64,000 nt of DNA, taken from NCBI RefSeq assembly GCF_000802155.2, contig NZ_JQGJ02000004.1, forward strand, positions 434,001 through 498,000, read 5' to 3'. The notes under the pieces were generated by a model. That model saw only the letters and a list, made by a program, of their open reading frames with translations, did no database searches and had not been told where the DNA came from. Source of the stretch: Pseudomonas frederiksbergensis. Its GTDB lineage: Bacteria > Pseudomonadota > Gammaproteobacteria > Pseudomonadales > Pseudomonadaceae. Positions within the stretch are counted from its first letter, which is position 1. Every line of letters begins with the position of its first letter. The position numbers and the translations under genes were made by a program. Shown piece by piece: positions 43,125 to 53,206 of the stretch.

Positions 43125-44780
43125 TCATTCTTTCACCGGAAAAGTCAGGTTCTGCGCCGGCGCGTCTTTCGGACGGCCGCGAAGCAGCGATTCAGGGTGC
43201 CGGCCAAGGTAGTCGGACAGCTCGCGCAGCGATCGCGACATACGGCCCAGGTCGTCCAGGGTCTGGGTCAGTTGTTCACGCTGGGGCGAATCTTCGGCCA
43301 ACGTCGAGTTCGCCGACTGCAAGGTCTTGCTCACGTCCTGCAGGGTGCTTTGTACGCCCGGCAGGGTCTTGCTGTTGAACTGCGACAGGCCTTTGCGCAG
43401 TTCCACGAGGTTGCCGTCCAGATTGCTGGCGATGCTTTCCAGCGGCAGCTTGTTGATGCGCTCGACCACCGTTTGCAGTTGTTCCTGCAGCTGCTGCAGG
43501 CTGCCCGGAATCGTCGGGATCCGCAGGGGGCGTGCTGCCGGATCGAAGGCGACCTTTTCCGCCTTGGGGTAGAAATCCAGGGAAATGTATAACTGCCCCG
43601 TCAGCAGATTGCCGCTACGCGCCTGGGCGCGCAGCCCCCGCTCGACGAAACTGCCGACCAGCCGGGCGGCAGCGGCTTCGTCTTCCGGATTGTGATTGAG
43701 CGTCTTGAGCAGCTTTTCATGAGCCTTGCCCAGCAATTGAGGGTAGATCACGATGCCGACATTGACGGGAAACGAGCGCTGCTTCTCGTCGAAGTCCAGA
43801 TTCATGGAGACCACCCGGCCGATCTCGATACCGAGGAATTCCACCGGGGCACCGACGCGCAAGCCGCGCAAAGCCTGGTCGAAGCGTAAAGCCAGGTATT
43901 GCGCCTTGCCGCTGGGCGGGGCGAGGGCGCTCTGTTGGTCGGCGAACAGTTCGTAATTCTTGTTTTCAGCGGCGGGAGTGTCGTTGGGGCTGTACTCCGG
44001 GGCCCGGAAGGCAATGCCGCCGACCAGCAGGGCAGAGAGGGATTCGGTCTTGACCGCGAAACCGTTGGCACCGACGTTTACGTCGACACCGCTGACGTTC
44101 CAGAAACGGGTGTTCTCGGTGACATAGGCATCGTTCGGCGCATTGATGAACACTTCGATATTGACGCCCTTGCCATCGGCGTCCAATGCATAGGAAACCA
44201 CCTGGCCCACCGGGATCTTGCGCAAGTACACCGGCGAGCCGATGTCCAGCGAACCGAGGTCCTGGGAGTGCAGGGTAAAGCGCTTGCCCGGTTCGCCGTA
44301 AGTGATGGGGGGCGGGGCCTCCAGCCCGGTGAAGGACTTGGCGCGCACCGTCGAATGGCCGGCGTCGGCGCCGATGAAATCCCCGGACAGCAAGGTATCG
44401 ATCCCGGAGATACCGCCCGCGCCGATGCGCGGCCGGACTACCCAGAACACCGAGTCTTCATGGGTGAACGTGTCCGCGGTCTTGGCGAGCTTGACGGTGG
44501 CGGTCACGTTTTTCTGGTCGGCGCTCAGTTGCACGTCGGTCACCTGGCCAATCACTACGTTGCGGTACTTGACCGGGGTCTTGTTCGCGGTCAGGCCCTC
44601 GCCTGTCTTGAAGGTGATGGTGATGGTCGGGCCTTCCTGAAGCCAGTTATGGACCACCAGGGACACCCCGACCAGCACGGCGATGATCGGCACGATCCAC
44701 ACCAGCGACACCGACCAGCGACGGCGGGTGACGTGGGCCCGGCCCGGTGCGGGCTGTCCATCAGTGGCTTGTGGCTTCAT
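43125..44780 (-). CDS. pqiB: PqiB-like MCE-domain intermembrane transport protein
   Basis: This 551-aa protein has an N-terminal transmembrane helix (residues 24-45, VSLVWIVPIIAVLVGVSLVV), three MCE domains (about residues 52-145, 160-260 and 285-395) and a long C-terminal coiled coil (residues 430-530). That matches PqiB, which forms a periplasm-spanning needle that moves lipids between membranes. Its start overlaps the PqiA2 gene by 20 bases. The whole operon runs pqiA1-pqiA2-pqiB-pqiC on the minus strand. Confidence 0.92.
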   Translation of the reverse strand: MKPQATDGQPAPGRAHVTRRRWSVSLVWIVPIIAVLVGVSLVVHNWLQEGPTITITFKTGEGLTANKTPVKYRNVVIGQVTDVQLSADQKNVTATVKLAKTADTFTHEDSVFWVVRPRIGAGGISGIDTLLSGDFIGADAGHSTVRAKSFTGLEAPPPITYGEPGKRFTLHSQDLGSLDIGSPVYLRKIPVGQVVSYALDADGKGVNIEVFINAPNDAYVTENTRFWNVSGVDVNVGANGFAVKTESLSALLVGGIAFRAPEYSPNDTPAAENKNYELFADQQSALAPPSGKAQYLALRFDQALRGLRVGAPVEFLGIEIGRVVSMNLDFDEKQRSFPVNVGIVIYPQLLGKAHEKLLKTLNHNPEDEAAAARLVGSFVERGLRAQARSGNLLTGQLYISLDFYPKAEKVAFDPAARPLRIPTIPGSLQQLQEQLQTVVERINKLPLESIASNLDGNLVELRKGLSQFNSKTLPGVQSTLQDVSKTLQSANSTLAEDSPQREQLTQTLDDLGRMSRSLRELSDYLGRHPESLLRGRPKDAPAQNLTFPVKE

Positions 44781-45420
44781 CCATGACCTCCTCGGATGGT
44801 TGGGTATCCCAGATCAGCCGTGGATCGAAACTCATGGCCGACAGCATGGTAAACAGCACCACGAGGCCGAAGAACAAGATTCCCGGTCGCGGTTCGATGT
44901 CGCTCAAGGCCTGGAATTTCACCAGTGCCGCCACCAGTGCGACGACCAGCACATCGAGCATCGACCAGTAGCCGATGACCTCGACCAACCGATACAGCTT
45001 CGCTCGCTGGACCTGGGCCCAGGTGCTGCGCCGCTGCACGGTCACCAGCAGCAGCGTCAGGACGACGAACTTTATCCCTGGCACGGCGATGCTGGCGATG
45101 AAGATGATCAGGGCTATGTCCCAGGCGCCACTGTGCCAGAACTCGACGACGCCGCTGATGATCGTGCTGTCCGCGCCATCGCCGAGCATCTGGGTATTCA
45201 TGACCGGCAACAGGTTGGCCGGGATGTAGAACACCAGCGCCGCCAGCATATAGGCCCACGTGCGGGCCAGGGTGTCGGGCTTGCGCCGGTGCAGCGGCGC
45301 ATCGCATCGCGGGCAGGTCTCGGGCTCGTCGCTCATGTCGCAAGCCAGGCCGCAGCTGTGGCACAGGCACAGGTTAAGGTCACTGGCCTGGGGCGGGTTG
45401 CCCGGCGGTGGGCCGTTCAC
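44761..45420 (-). CDS. pqiA2: PqiA-like inner membrane protein, C-terminal half
   Basis: This 219-aa protein has a cytoplasmic zinc-ribbon-like head (CHSCGLACDMSDEPETCPRC) and four transmembrane helices with the PqiA pattern MLAALVFYIPANLLPVMNTQ and MLDVLVVALVAALVKF. It corresponds to the second half of E. coli PqiA. It starts at GTG 45420, overlapping the stop of the first half (GTGA). A longer frame to 45666 only overlaps the preceding gene. Confidence 0.88.
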   Translation of the reverse strand: MNGPPPGNPPQASDLNLCLCHSCGLACDMSDEPETCPRCDAPLHRRKPDTLARTWAYMLAALVFYIPANLLPVMNTQMLGDGADSTIISGVVEFWHSGAWDIALIIFIASIAVPGIKFVVLTLLLVTVQRRSTWAQVQRAKLYRLVEVIGYWSMLDVLVVALVAALVKFQALSDIEPRPGILFFGLVVLFTMLSAMSFDPRLIWDTQPSEEVMDEATSH

Positions 45421-46013
45421 AGGGTGTCCCAAAGATCGCGGACATCGCGGCCGGCAATACGGATCATCAGCAGGCTCAAGGCTGCCAGGGCGAACAGGCC
45501 GATGCCGGGCAGTACATCCAGTAACCCGGCAAGCTTGATCACTGCGATCAACGCCCCCAGCAGGCATACCTCCAGCATGCTCCACGGACGCAGGGTTTCC
45601 AGGCTGCGCATGCACAGGTTGAAAGCCGGTGCCCGCCGATTGGAGTAGGCGTAGCCCAGCACCCAAAGCAAAAGGGCCAGTTGAAAGGCTGGGGCAATGA
45701 TGATCGCGACCGCGGCGACCAGGGCGATGAAGGTGATGGGCCCTTGGCTAAGGGCAACGACGGAATCCCACAAGGTCGCGCTGTTGCTAAGGCCCTGGAG
45801 GCGGATGCTCATCACCGGATAGACGTTGGCGAAGGCCCACAGCACGGCAGCGGTAATGGTCAGGGCCAGGCGCTGTTCGATGGTCAGGCCGTTGTAGCGC
45901 TGGATCACGGCATGGCATTGCACGCACGAAGCTTTTTGATGCGGGACGAGCTCGACAGGCTCGTACACCGCATCGCAATGTTCACAAATGATCAGTCGTT
46001 CGGTAGCGGCCAT
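45417..46013 (-). CDS. pqiA1: PqiA-like inner membrane protein, N-terminal half
   Basis: This 198-aa protein has a two-CxxC head (IICEHCDAVYEPVELVPHQK, then SCVQCHAVIQ) and four transmembrane helices, including AAVLWAFANVYPVMSIRLQG. It corresponds to the first half of E. coli PqiA. ATG 46013 fits the family N-terminus; the frame also extends to ATG 46085 without better support. The two halves together make the inner membrane part of the lipid-transport system. Confidence 0.88.
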   Translation of the reverse strand: MAATERLIICEHCDAVYEPVELVPHQKASCVQCHAVIQRYNGLTIEQRLALTITAAVLWAFANVYPVMSIRLQGLSNSATLWDSVVALSQGPITFIALVAAVAIIIAPAFQLALLLWVLGYAYSNRRAPAFNLCMRSLETLRPWSMLEVCLLGALIAVIKLAGLLDVLPGIGLFALAALSLLMIRIAGRDVRDLWDTL

Positions 46014-46081
46014 GGGGATGCTCGGAAGGGCAACTCTTTCAATATAGAAGTGAGTCGCAAATGAGCAACCCGCCCGAGCGA

Positions 46082-46522
46082 TCATTCGCCGCGAATGTAT
46101 TGCTCCAGTTGTCTGATCAGGTCCGCCTGCTCGGCGATGGCCTCTTTTACCAGGTCGCCGATGGACAACAGGCCGACGAGCTTGCCGTCCTCCACCACTG
46201 GTAAATGCCGCAGGTGTTTTTCGGTCATGATGCTCAGGCAGGTCTCGACGTTCTGGTGTGGATCGATGGTAACGACAGGGGAGACCATGATATCGCTCAC
46301 TTTCGTGCCCACCGAGGAGCGCCCGTGCAAGACCATTTTGCGCGCATAGTCACGCTCGCTGATGATGCCCAGCACTTCGTCGTTCTTGACCACGAGCAAG
46401 GCACCGACGTTTTTCTCGGCCATGCGCATCAGGGCCTGCAAAACCATGTCGTCCGGTGAAATGGTGTGCACTTGCTGGTTCTTCTCGTCTTTTATCCGGA
46501 GCAACTGCGCGACGGTTTTCAT
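46082..46522 (-). CDS. CBS-domain protein
   Basis: This 146-aa soluble protein consists of two CBS domains in tandem (residues 15-65 and 80-130), with VLQALMRMAEKNVGALLVV and VETCLSIMTEKHLRHLPVVE. Such stand-alone Bateman modules bind adenosine nucleotides and regulate other proteins. No enzyme partner is fused or overlapping. The start at ATG 46522 is preceded by GAGG. Confidence 0.9.
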   Translation of the reverse strand: MKTVAQLLRIKDEKNQQVHTISPDDMVLQALMRMAEKNVGALLVVKNDEVLGIISERDYARKMVLHGRSSVGTKVSDIMVSPVVTIDPHQNVETCLSIMTEKHLRHLPVVEDGKLVGLLSIGDLVKEAIAEQADLIRQLEQYIRGE

Positions 46523-46704
46523 GGGAGGCCTCAGGTGTCGTTTTTTGCGGGTGGTTAAAGAATCGTAGACCCAACGGCGAAGGGCAAGCGATAAAGCGGC
46601 AGTCAGTCGTCCAAAAGCGTCATGGCGCGTGAAACAGATCTCGGTGGGATGAGCGCGCGCGCCACGGGTAGAATGCGTGACATCCAGGTTTCGAGGTTTT
46701 AGCG

Positions 46705-49068
46705 GTGGATCTACAGCAGGGCTTCGTCCTCACCCGGCATTGGCGCGACACCCCGGCGGGCACCGAAGTCGAGTTCTGGCTGGCGACCGATGCCGGCCCC
46801 CGGCGCGTGCGCCTGCCGTTGCAGCCTTCGGTGGCGTTTGTGCCGCAGGTCCAGCGTGGCCAGGCCGAAGCGCTGTTGCAGGGCGAAAAAGAGGTCGAAC
46901 TGCGTCCCCTGGACCTGCTGGATTTCGAGCACCGCCCGGTGCTGGGCCTGTATTGCCGACAACATGCCCAGCTGATGCGCCTGGACACTACGCTGCGGCG
47001 CGCCGGCGTGGAGGTGTTCGAAGCCGACATCCGGCCACCGGAGCGCTACATGATGGAGCGCTTCATCACCGCCCCGGTCTGGTTCGGCGGCACGCCAACG
47101 GCCGATGGCCTGCTGCTCGACGCCCAGATGAAACCGGCCCACGAATACCGGCCGCCGCTACGACTGGTGTCCCTGGACATCGAAACCACCGCCCAAGGCG
47201 AGTTGTATTCCATCGCCCTGGAAGGCTGTGGCGAACGCCAGGTCTACATGCTCGGGCCGCCGAATGGTGATGATAGCAACGTAGATTTCCAGCTTGAGTA
47301 CTGCGAGTCCCGAACGCTGCTGTTGAAGAAACTCAACGAGTGGTTCGCCCGCTTCGACCCCGACGCAATCATCGGCTGGAACCTGGTGCAGTTCGATTTG
47401 CGCGTGCTGCACGAGCATGCCCGCCGGCTGGCCGTACCGTTGCGGCTGGGGCGTGGCGGTGAGGAAATGCAATGGCGCGAACATGGCGCTCGCAACAATC
47501 ACTTCTTCGCCTCGGCGGCCGGCCGATTGATCATCGACGGGATCGAGTCCTTGCGGTCGGCGACCTGGAGCTTCCCGTCTTTCAGCCTGGAAAACGTCGC
47601 GCAAACCCTGCTGGGCGAAGGCAAGTCCATCGACAACCCGTACCAACGCATGGACGAGATCAATCGCATGTTTGCAGAGGACAAGCCGGCCCTTGCCCGT
47701 TACAACCTCAAGGACTGCGAATTGGTCACGCGGATCTTCGCCAAGACCGATCTGCTGGAATTCTTGCTGGAGCGCGCCAGTGTCACCGGCCTGCCGGCGG
47801 ATCGCAGCGGAGGCTCGGTGGCGGCGTTCACGCACCTGTACATGCCGCTGATGCACCGCCAGGGCTTTGTCGCGCCGAACCTCGGCCAGCGTCCGCCCGA
47901 GGCCAGCCCTGGCGGGTTTGTCATGGATTCGCAACCGGGGCTCTACGAGTCGGTGCTGGTGCTCGACTACAAGAGCCTGTATCCCTCGATTATCCGCACC
48001 TTTCTGATTGACCCGGTGGGCTTGATCGAAGGGCTTCGCCATCCAGGCGATCATGAATCGGTCCCAGGCTTTCGCGGGGCGCGGTTCTCTCGTACCCGAC
48101 ATTGCCTGCCGTCAATCGTGGCGCGGGTTGCCGAAGGCCGGGAAACTGCCAAGCGTGAACACAATGCACCGTTGTCCCAGGCGCTGAAGATCATCATGAA
48201 CGCGTTTTATGGCGTACTCGGCTCCAGTGGTTGTCGCTTCTTCGACCCGCGCCTCGCGTCGTCCATCACACTGCGCGGTCATCAAATCATGCAGCGCACC
48301 CGGCAGTTGATCGAGGCCCGGGGGCACGTGGTGATCTACGGCGACACCGATTCAACCTTCGTCTGGTTGCGCCGCCCCCACGGCCAGGAAGAGGCCGCGG
48401 TGATCGGCCGCGAACTGGTGGCTTACGTCAACCATTGGTGGCGCGAGCAGGTACGTGAAGAGTTCGGGCTCGAGAGCGCGTTGGAGCTGCAATTCGAAAC
48501 TCATTTCAAGCGATTCCTGATGCCGACCATCCGCGGTGCGGAGGAGGGCAGCAAGAAGCGCTACGCCGGCCTGGTGACCCGTGCCGACGGCAGCGATGAA
48601 ATCATCTACAAAGGCCTGGAGACCGTGCGCACCGACTGGTCGCCGCTGGCCCGCCAGTTCCAGCAGGAGCTGTACGGACGGATCTTCCATCGACAGCCCT
48701 ATCAGGATTACGTGCGCGATTATGTGCGGCAGACGCTGGCCGGTGCGTTCGATGAACGCCTGGTCTACCGCAAGCGCCTGCGCCGGCCCCTGGATGACTA
48801 CGAACGCAACGTGCCGCCCCACGTACGGGCGGCGCGGCTCGCCGACGCGTTCAATGAACGCCAGGGGCGGCCCCGGCAGTATCAGAACGGAGGCTGGATC
48901 AGCTACGTGATCACCGTCGCCGGTCCCGAGCCGCTGGAAACCCGTAGTGCGCCGATCGATTACGACCATTACGTGACCAAGCAGCTACAGCCAGTGGCGG
49001 ATGCGATCCTGCCGTTTGTCGACGATGATTTCTCGACGTTGATTGGCGGGCAGATGGGGTTGTTCTAG
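46705..49068 (+). CDS. polB: DNA polymerase II (family B)
   Basis: This 787-aa family B polymerase has all key sites. Exo I is [12 protein letters not shown], Exo [16 protein letters not shown] and Exo [14 protein letters not shown], so proofreading should work. The polymerase motifs are [12 protein letters not shown] (A), [16 protein letters not shown] (B) and [13 protein letters not shown] (C). PolB does lesion bypass and restart synthesis and is SOS-induced in E. coli. It starts at GTG 46705 with a poor ribosome site. I see no LexA box in the 180 bp upstream. Confidence 0.95.
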   Translation: MDLQQGFVLTRHWRDTPAGTEVEFWLATDAGPRRVRLPLQPSVAFVPQVQRGQAEALLQGEKEVELRPLDLLDFEHRPVLGLYCRQHAQLMRLDTTLRRAGVEVFEADIRPPERYMMERFITAPVWFGGTPTADGLLLDAQMKPAHEYRPPLRLVSLDIETTAQGELYSIALEGCGERQVYMLGPPNGDDSNVDFQLEYCESRTLLLKKLNEWFARFDPDAIIGWNLVQFDLRVLHEHARRLAVPLRLGRGGEEMQWREHGARNNHFFASAAGRLIIDGIESLRSATWSFPSFSLENVAQTLLGEGKSIDNPYQRMDEINRMFAEDKPALARYNLKDCELVTRIFAKTDLLEFLLERASVTGLPADRSGGSVAAFTHLYMPLMHRQGFVAPNLGQRPPEASPGGFVMDSQPGLYESVLVLDYKSLYPSIIRTFLIDPVGLIEGLRHPGDHESVPGFRGARFSRTRHCLPSIVARVAEGRETAKREHNAPLSQALKIIMNAFYGVLGSSGCRFFDPRLASSITLRGHQIMQRTRQLIEARGHVVIYGDTDSTFVWLRRPHGQEEAAVIGRELVAYVNHWWREQVREEFGLESALELQFETHFKRFLMPTIRGAEEGSKKRYAGLVTRADGSDEIIYKGLETVRTDWSPLARQFQQELYGRIFHRQPYQDYVRDYVRQTLAGAFDERLVYRKRLRRPLDDYERNVPPHVRAARLADAFNERQGRPRQYQNGGWISYVITVAGPEPLETRSAPIDYDHYVTKQLQPVADAILPFVDDDFSTLIGGQMGLF

Positions 49069-49127
49069 TTCCCTGTTATAGCTACCAAGCACGAACCTGT
49101 GGGTGGTGCCCAACCCTCGTAGGGAAA

Positions 49128-49949
49128 CTAAACCATCGCCAACCGCTGCTTCCCATCAGGCTTCGGGAACACCAGGTCCAGCGCCGCCAGATCCTGGGAC
49201 TCAAGTTGCAGATTCGCCGCCTCGGCATTCAGGCGTACATGTTCAGGCTGCGTGGCCTTGGGAATGGCGATGACGTTGTCCTGGCGCACCAGCCAGGCCA
49301 GGGCGATCTGTGCCGGCGTTGCACGGTGGCGCTCGGCGATTTGCTGCACGGTGTGATCCTTTAGCAAATGTCCGCCCTGGCCAACCGGGCAGTAAGCCAT
49401 GATCGGCATGTGTTGCCGTTGGCTCCAGGGCAGCAGGTCGAATTCGATGCCGCGTTCTTGCAAGTTGTACAGCACCTGGTTGGTGGCGCAGGCCGGCGAT
49501 GCCAGTTCCTCCATATCGTCAACGTCAAAGTTCGACACGCCCCAGCGCCCGATCTTGCCTTCTTCGCGCAGGCGCTCGAACGCTTCGACGGTTTCTTCCA
49601 AAGGGTACTGGCCGCGCCAGTGCAGCAGGTAGAGGTCGATGTAATCGGTGTCGAGCCGCCGCAGGCTGCGTTCGCAAGCCAACGGGACGCCTTTGCGGCT
49701 GGCGTTATGGGGGTAGACCTTGCTCACCAGGAACACTTGATCGCGCAGCCCGGTGATCGCTTCGCCAACGATTTTTTCGGCGCCACCCTCGGCGTACATT
49801 TCGGCGGTGTCGATCAGGGTCATGCCCAGCTCGATACCCAAGCGCAGGGCAGCCACTTCCTTCTTGTGATGGGACGGTTCTTCACCCAGGCGCCAAGTGC
49901 CCTGGCCGATTACCGGAACGGATACGCCGGCCAATTCCAGAGTTTTCAT
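49128..49949 (-). CDS. Aldo/keto reductase
   Basis: This 273-aa TIM-barrel reductase has the catalytic tetrad in LIDTAEMYAEGGAEKIVGEA (Asp, Tyr), VFLVSKVYPHNASR (Lys) and YLLHWRG (His). The C-terminal NADPH segment is VIAIPKATQPEHVRLNAEA. It lacks a signal peptide. ATG 49949 follows AGGAG. It stands alone; the substrate is unknown, possibly reactive carbonyls. Confidence 0.9.
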   Translation of the reverse strand: MKTLELAGVSVPVIGQGTWRLGEEPSHHKKEVAALRLGIELGMTLIDTAEMYAEGGAEKIVGEAITGLRDQVFLVSKVYPHNASRKGVPLACERSLRRLDTDYIDLYLLHWRGQYPLEETVEAFERLREEGKIGRWGVSNFDVDDMEELASPACATNQVLYNLQERGIEFDLLPWSQRQHMPIMAYCPVGQGGHLLKDHTVQQIAERHRATPAQIALAWLVRQDNVIAIPKATQPEHVRLNAEAANLQLESQDLAALDLVFPKPDGKQRLAMV

Positions 49950-50056
49950 TCACGTCTCCTGTCGTGCTGATCGAGAAAGCTGTGGCAGCAGGATAGACCA
50001 GGCGTTCAGGTTTGATCGCTCCCGCGCGAAAGGCGGGAACGATCGGTTGCAGGAGA

Positions 50057-51205
50057 TTATTCGGCCGAAAACTTCAGCACCATGGTCTGGGTGTAGGTCT
50101 GGCCCGGATCAAGTCGCGTGGTCGGGAAATCCGGCTGGTTGGGCGAGTCGGGGAAATGCTGGGTCTCCAGGGTGAATGCGCCCCAGTGCGGGTACACCTT
50201 GCCTTGCTTGCCCTTGATCGTGCCGTCTAGGAAGTTGCTGGTGTAGAACTGCACGCCCGGCTCGGTGGTGTACAGCTGCAGGCGCCGTCCCGACTGCGGA
50301 TCCTGGACATCGGCAGCGAGTTTGCCCACGTCACCCTTGGCATCGAGCACCCAGTTGAAATCGAAGCCACCCTGTTTCGGTTCAGCGAATTTCAACTGCG
50401 GATGATCCGCCTTGATGTGCGTGCCGATGGCGGTGGGCTTGGTGAAATCCATCGGTGTGCCGGCGACTGGCGCCAGTTCGCCGGTGGGAATCAGCTTGGC
50501 GGTCACCGGTGTGTAGCGGGACGCGTGCAGGGTCGCGACTTGCTTGAGGATGTCGCCGTTGCCTGCGCCTGCCAGGTTGAAGTAGCTGTGGTTGGTCAGG
50601 TTCAGCACGGTCGGTTTGTCAGTGGTGGCCTTGTAGTCGATGCGCAGTTCGTTTTTGTCATTGAGGCTGTAGGTAACGTCAGTCTTCAGGTTACCCGGGA
50701 AACCCATCTCGCCATCTTTGGACAGGTAGGTCAGGGTCACGCCGACCGAGTCCTTGTCGTTGCTCGCCTCGGCTTTCCAGACGCGCTTGTCGAACCCTTG
50801 CGGCCCGCCGTGCAGCGAATTGTCCTTGTCGTTCTGCGGCACCTGATACCGCTTGCCGTCCAGCTCGAACGCGCCGCCAGCCAGGCGATTGCCGAAGCGG
50901 CCGATGGTCGCGCCGAAATACACGTTGCCGTTCTTCTGGTAGCCCTGGACGTCGTCGAAGCCGAGGACGATGTCGGTGGTCATGCCATTTTTGTCCGGCA
51001 CGATCAGCGACTGGAGGATGCCGCCGTAGGTGATCACCGTCGCCTCGATTCCGTGGCTGTTGCGCAGTATGTATTTTTCAACCGCCGTGCCGTCGTCAGT
51101 CTTGCCGAAGGCGACGCGTTCATTGGTCAGGCCGGCGGCCTGGGAAGAGGTGGCAATCATCAGAGAAACTCCGAGGGCCGTGAGCAGATGTCTGGATTCA
51201 AGCAT
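50057..51205 (-). CDS. galM: Aldose 1-epimerase, periplasmic
   Basis: This 382-aa protein has a signal peptide (residues 1-23, ending SSQAA) followed by a galactose mutarotase fold. The catalytic His lies in VLNLTNHSYFNLAG and the catalytic Glu in TTEPGVQFYTSNFLDG. It interconverts alpha and beta anomers of aldoses, here exported. ATG 51205 follows AAGGAAGGT. It is monocistronic; no sugar transporter is next to it. Confidence 0.92.
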   Translation of the reverse strand: MLESRHLLTALGVSLMIATSSQAAGLTNERVAFGKTDDGTAVEKYILRNSHGIEATVITYGGILQSLIVPDKNGMTTDIVLGFDDVQGYQKNGNVYFGATIGRFGNRLAGGAFELDGKRYQVPQNDKDNSLHGGPQGFDKRVWKAEASNDKDSVGVTLTYLSKDGEMGFPGNLKTDVTYSLNDKNELRIDYKATTDKPTVLNLTNHSYFNLAGAGNGDILKQVATLHASRYTPVTAKLIPTGELAPVAGTPMDFTKPTAIGTHIKADHPQLKFAEPKQGGFDFNWVLDAKGDVGKLAADVQDPQSGRRLQLYTTEPGVQFYTSNFLDGTIKGKQGKVYPHWGAFTLETQHFPDSPNQPDFPTTRLDPGQTYTQTMVLKFSAE

Positions 51206-51503
51206 GAGTGTGACCTTCCTTCCTGTTGTTTTGTTGTTGTTTTAACGCGGGTCGAGTCCGTCACTTGGTCGGACAGCGATGAAGGTTTTTCTGTTCAGTA
51301 GTCTTTCTATTTGTGGGTGGAGAAGGGATTTATAGCCATAAATTGGGATTTATCAATTAAAAAGTAAGACTAATTCATCGAGGCGAACCTTGGCCAAGCG
51401 TGAGCTTTTGCGCCAAGGCACTGCACTTTCAAGGTTTTTCCCGCTCTATCCATGGCCAGGAAGCGGCGAGCCCCACCGTTTCCCCCTGTCCAGACGAGAT
51501 TCG
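51206..51503. other. AT-rich intergenic region
   Basis: About 300 bp between divergent genes. It is AT-rich around 51290-51380 and should carry both promoters; I found no repeat, RNA or operator that I can support. Confidence 0.4.
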
Positions 51504-52247
51504 ATGGGTGTTTTACTTTCCATGATGGTGTCGCCACGTCGCTGCGGCTCGCTGTTGGCGGGCCTGTTGCTGTTGCTTAGCGGCTGCAGCCACCAGCAAG
51601 GCCAGGACATCGTCACGCAGTTCAGCAACGCCAGGCCCCAGGAATTCTTGCAGACCAGCGTCGACCGCATGGCCACGCTCTCGATGCACGATAATTTGCA
51701 GAGCCTGTATCTGCTGATGCACAAGCTTTATCTGCGCAACCCGGAAGAGTTGCGCAAATCAGGCTTCCTGGATGCCCGCATCGCCGTCAAGCAAGTGCGC
51801 CAAGCCATCGAGCAACAGCAGCCGTTGCCGGCCCTGGGCAATAGAAAAGACCTGGCGGCCTTGAGTTACGCCATGAGTCCGGAATTTCTCGGTGATCGCG
51901 TCGGTGCGTTCATCTACGCCATCGGCAGCATGTTGGTAACGGCCCACGGCAACCGCCTCGAGTTCTACATGACCGACACTATCGATCCGCGCTTTGTCAG
52001 CAACGCCGCGCGCAATATCGAGAAGGCAACGTGGCTGCTCGGCCAACGGCAGAACAAGGACGGCACGCCGGTGCTGTTTTCCAATGAAATTTCGGAGGAG
52101 GGCAGCAACCTGAGCTTTGCCGTCGAGTTCGGGAAAATCGTCGCACGCCTGGACCTGTTGACGCAGATGCTTGACGAGCGCTACCGACGGATAGGGTTGA
52201 ACTACGCGCAGAGCCTGCTGTTCCTGAATTTCCTGCCGGTACAGTAG
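51504..52247 (+). CDS. Uncharacterised lipoprotein
   Basis: This protein of about 247 aa has a lipoprotein signal (SLLAGLLLLLSGC, lipobox LSGC). The mature part is mostly helical, with a conserved-looking block LSYAMSPEFLGDRVGAFIYA. I do not recognise a named domain. Starts at 51504, 51522 and 51525 are possible, since the signal peptide fits any of them. It is monocistronic. Confidence 0.75.
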   Translation: MGVLLSMMVSPRRCGSLLAGLLLLLSGCSHQQGQDIVTQFSNARPQEFLQTSVDRMATLSMHDNLQSLYLLMHKLYLRNPEELRKSGFLDARIAVKQVRQAIEQQQPLPALGNRKDLAALSYAMSPEFLGDRVGAFIYAIGSMLVTAHGNRLEFYMTDTIDPRFVSNAARNIEKATWLLGQRQNKDGTPVLFSNEISEEGSNLSFAVEFGKIVARLDLLTQMLDERYRRIGLNYAQSLLFLNFLPVQ

Positions 52248-52351
52248 CGAATAATGGAATAAAGATAGATCACATCGATATAGGGGGGTTATAAGAAAAA
52301 TCGCTATGCTCGCGGCCAGATTTTTCACGCGGTCGTGCTGAGACGGGTTTG

Positions 52352-53137
52352 ATGGATTTCGGTAATGTCGGTTTAGTCGTAGCGGGCCTGGTGGTCGGTT
52401 TCATCGTCGGGATGACTGGCGTGGGTGGCGGATCGCTCATGACCCCCATTCTGTTGTGGTTCGGCATCAACCCGGCAACGGCGGTGGGCACGGACCTGCT
52501 GTACGCGGCCATCACCAAGTCCGGCGGCGTGTTGGTTCACGCCAGGAACCGCAATATCGACTGGGCCATCACCGGTTGGCTGACCTTGGGCAGCGTGCCG
52601 GCAGTCGGGCTGACCCTGTGGTTTCTCAGCAGCCTGAACAGCTCGCCGGACGCGATGAACGCGGTGATCAAGCAAGCCTTGGGCTTTGTGCTGTTTGCCA
52701 CCGCCCTGGCGATCTTGTTCAAGAAGCGCCTGTTGCAATTCGCCCACGACCGCGCCGGCGGCCACTACAATCCCAGCGGCTCGCGACTCAACCTCCTTAC
52801 CGTGATCACCGGGTTGGTGCTGGGCACGATGGTCGCGTTGACCTCCATCGGCGCCGGCGCCCTGGGCACTGTCGCGCTGTTCATCCTCTATCCGTTCCTG
52901 GTTACCAAGCGCCTGGTGGGCACCGAAATCGCCCATGCCGTACCGCTGACCCTGGTGGCCGGCCTGGGTCACGCAAGCATGGGCAATATGGACTGGCACA
53001 TCCTCGGCTTCTTGCTGATCGGTTCATTGCCGGGCATCTACCTGGGCAGCCACTTGTCGGGGCGTATTTCCGACGAGCTCCTGCGCCCTTGCCTGGCGGT
53101 GATGTTGGCGATGATCGGCTTCAAACTGGCGTTCTGA
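52352..53137 (+). CDS. TSUP-family (TauE/SafE) membrane transporter
   Basis: This 261-aa membrane protein has about eight transmembrane helices. The duplicated family motif is visible as GFIVGMTGVGGGSLMTPIL and TMVALTSIGAGALGTVALFI. TSUP proteins move sulfonates, sulfite or other organosulfur anions. No sulfur gene is adjacent, so the substrate remains open. ATG 52352 is preferred over TTG 52349. Confidence 0.88.
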   Translation: MDFGNVGLVVAGLVVGFIVGMTGVGGGSLMTPILLWFGINPATAVGTDLLYAAITKSGGVLVHARNRNIDWAITGWLTLGSVPAVGLTLWFLSSLNSSPDAMNAVIKQALGFVLFATALAILFKKRLLQFAHDRAGGHYNPSGSRLNLLTVITGLVLGTMVALTSIGAGALGTVALFILYPFLVTKRLVGTEIAHAVPLTLVAGLGHASMGNMDWHILGFLLIGSLPGIYLGSHLSGRISDELLRPCLAVMLAMIGFKLAF

Positions 53138-53206
53138 TTTGCTCGGAGTCATGGGGCGCTAGGGATAGTCATACCTGTAAACCAGGTACTGATGAGGCCT
53201 CGATCC

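Noticed and set aside
46523..46704. Possible LexA box upstream of polB
   Set aside because: No CTG-N10-CAG site of reasonable quality was found by eye.
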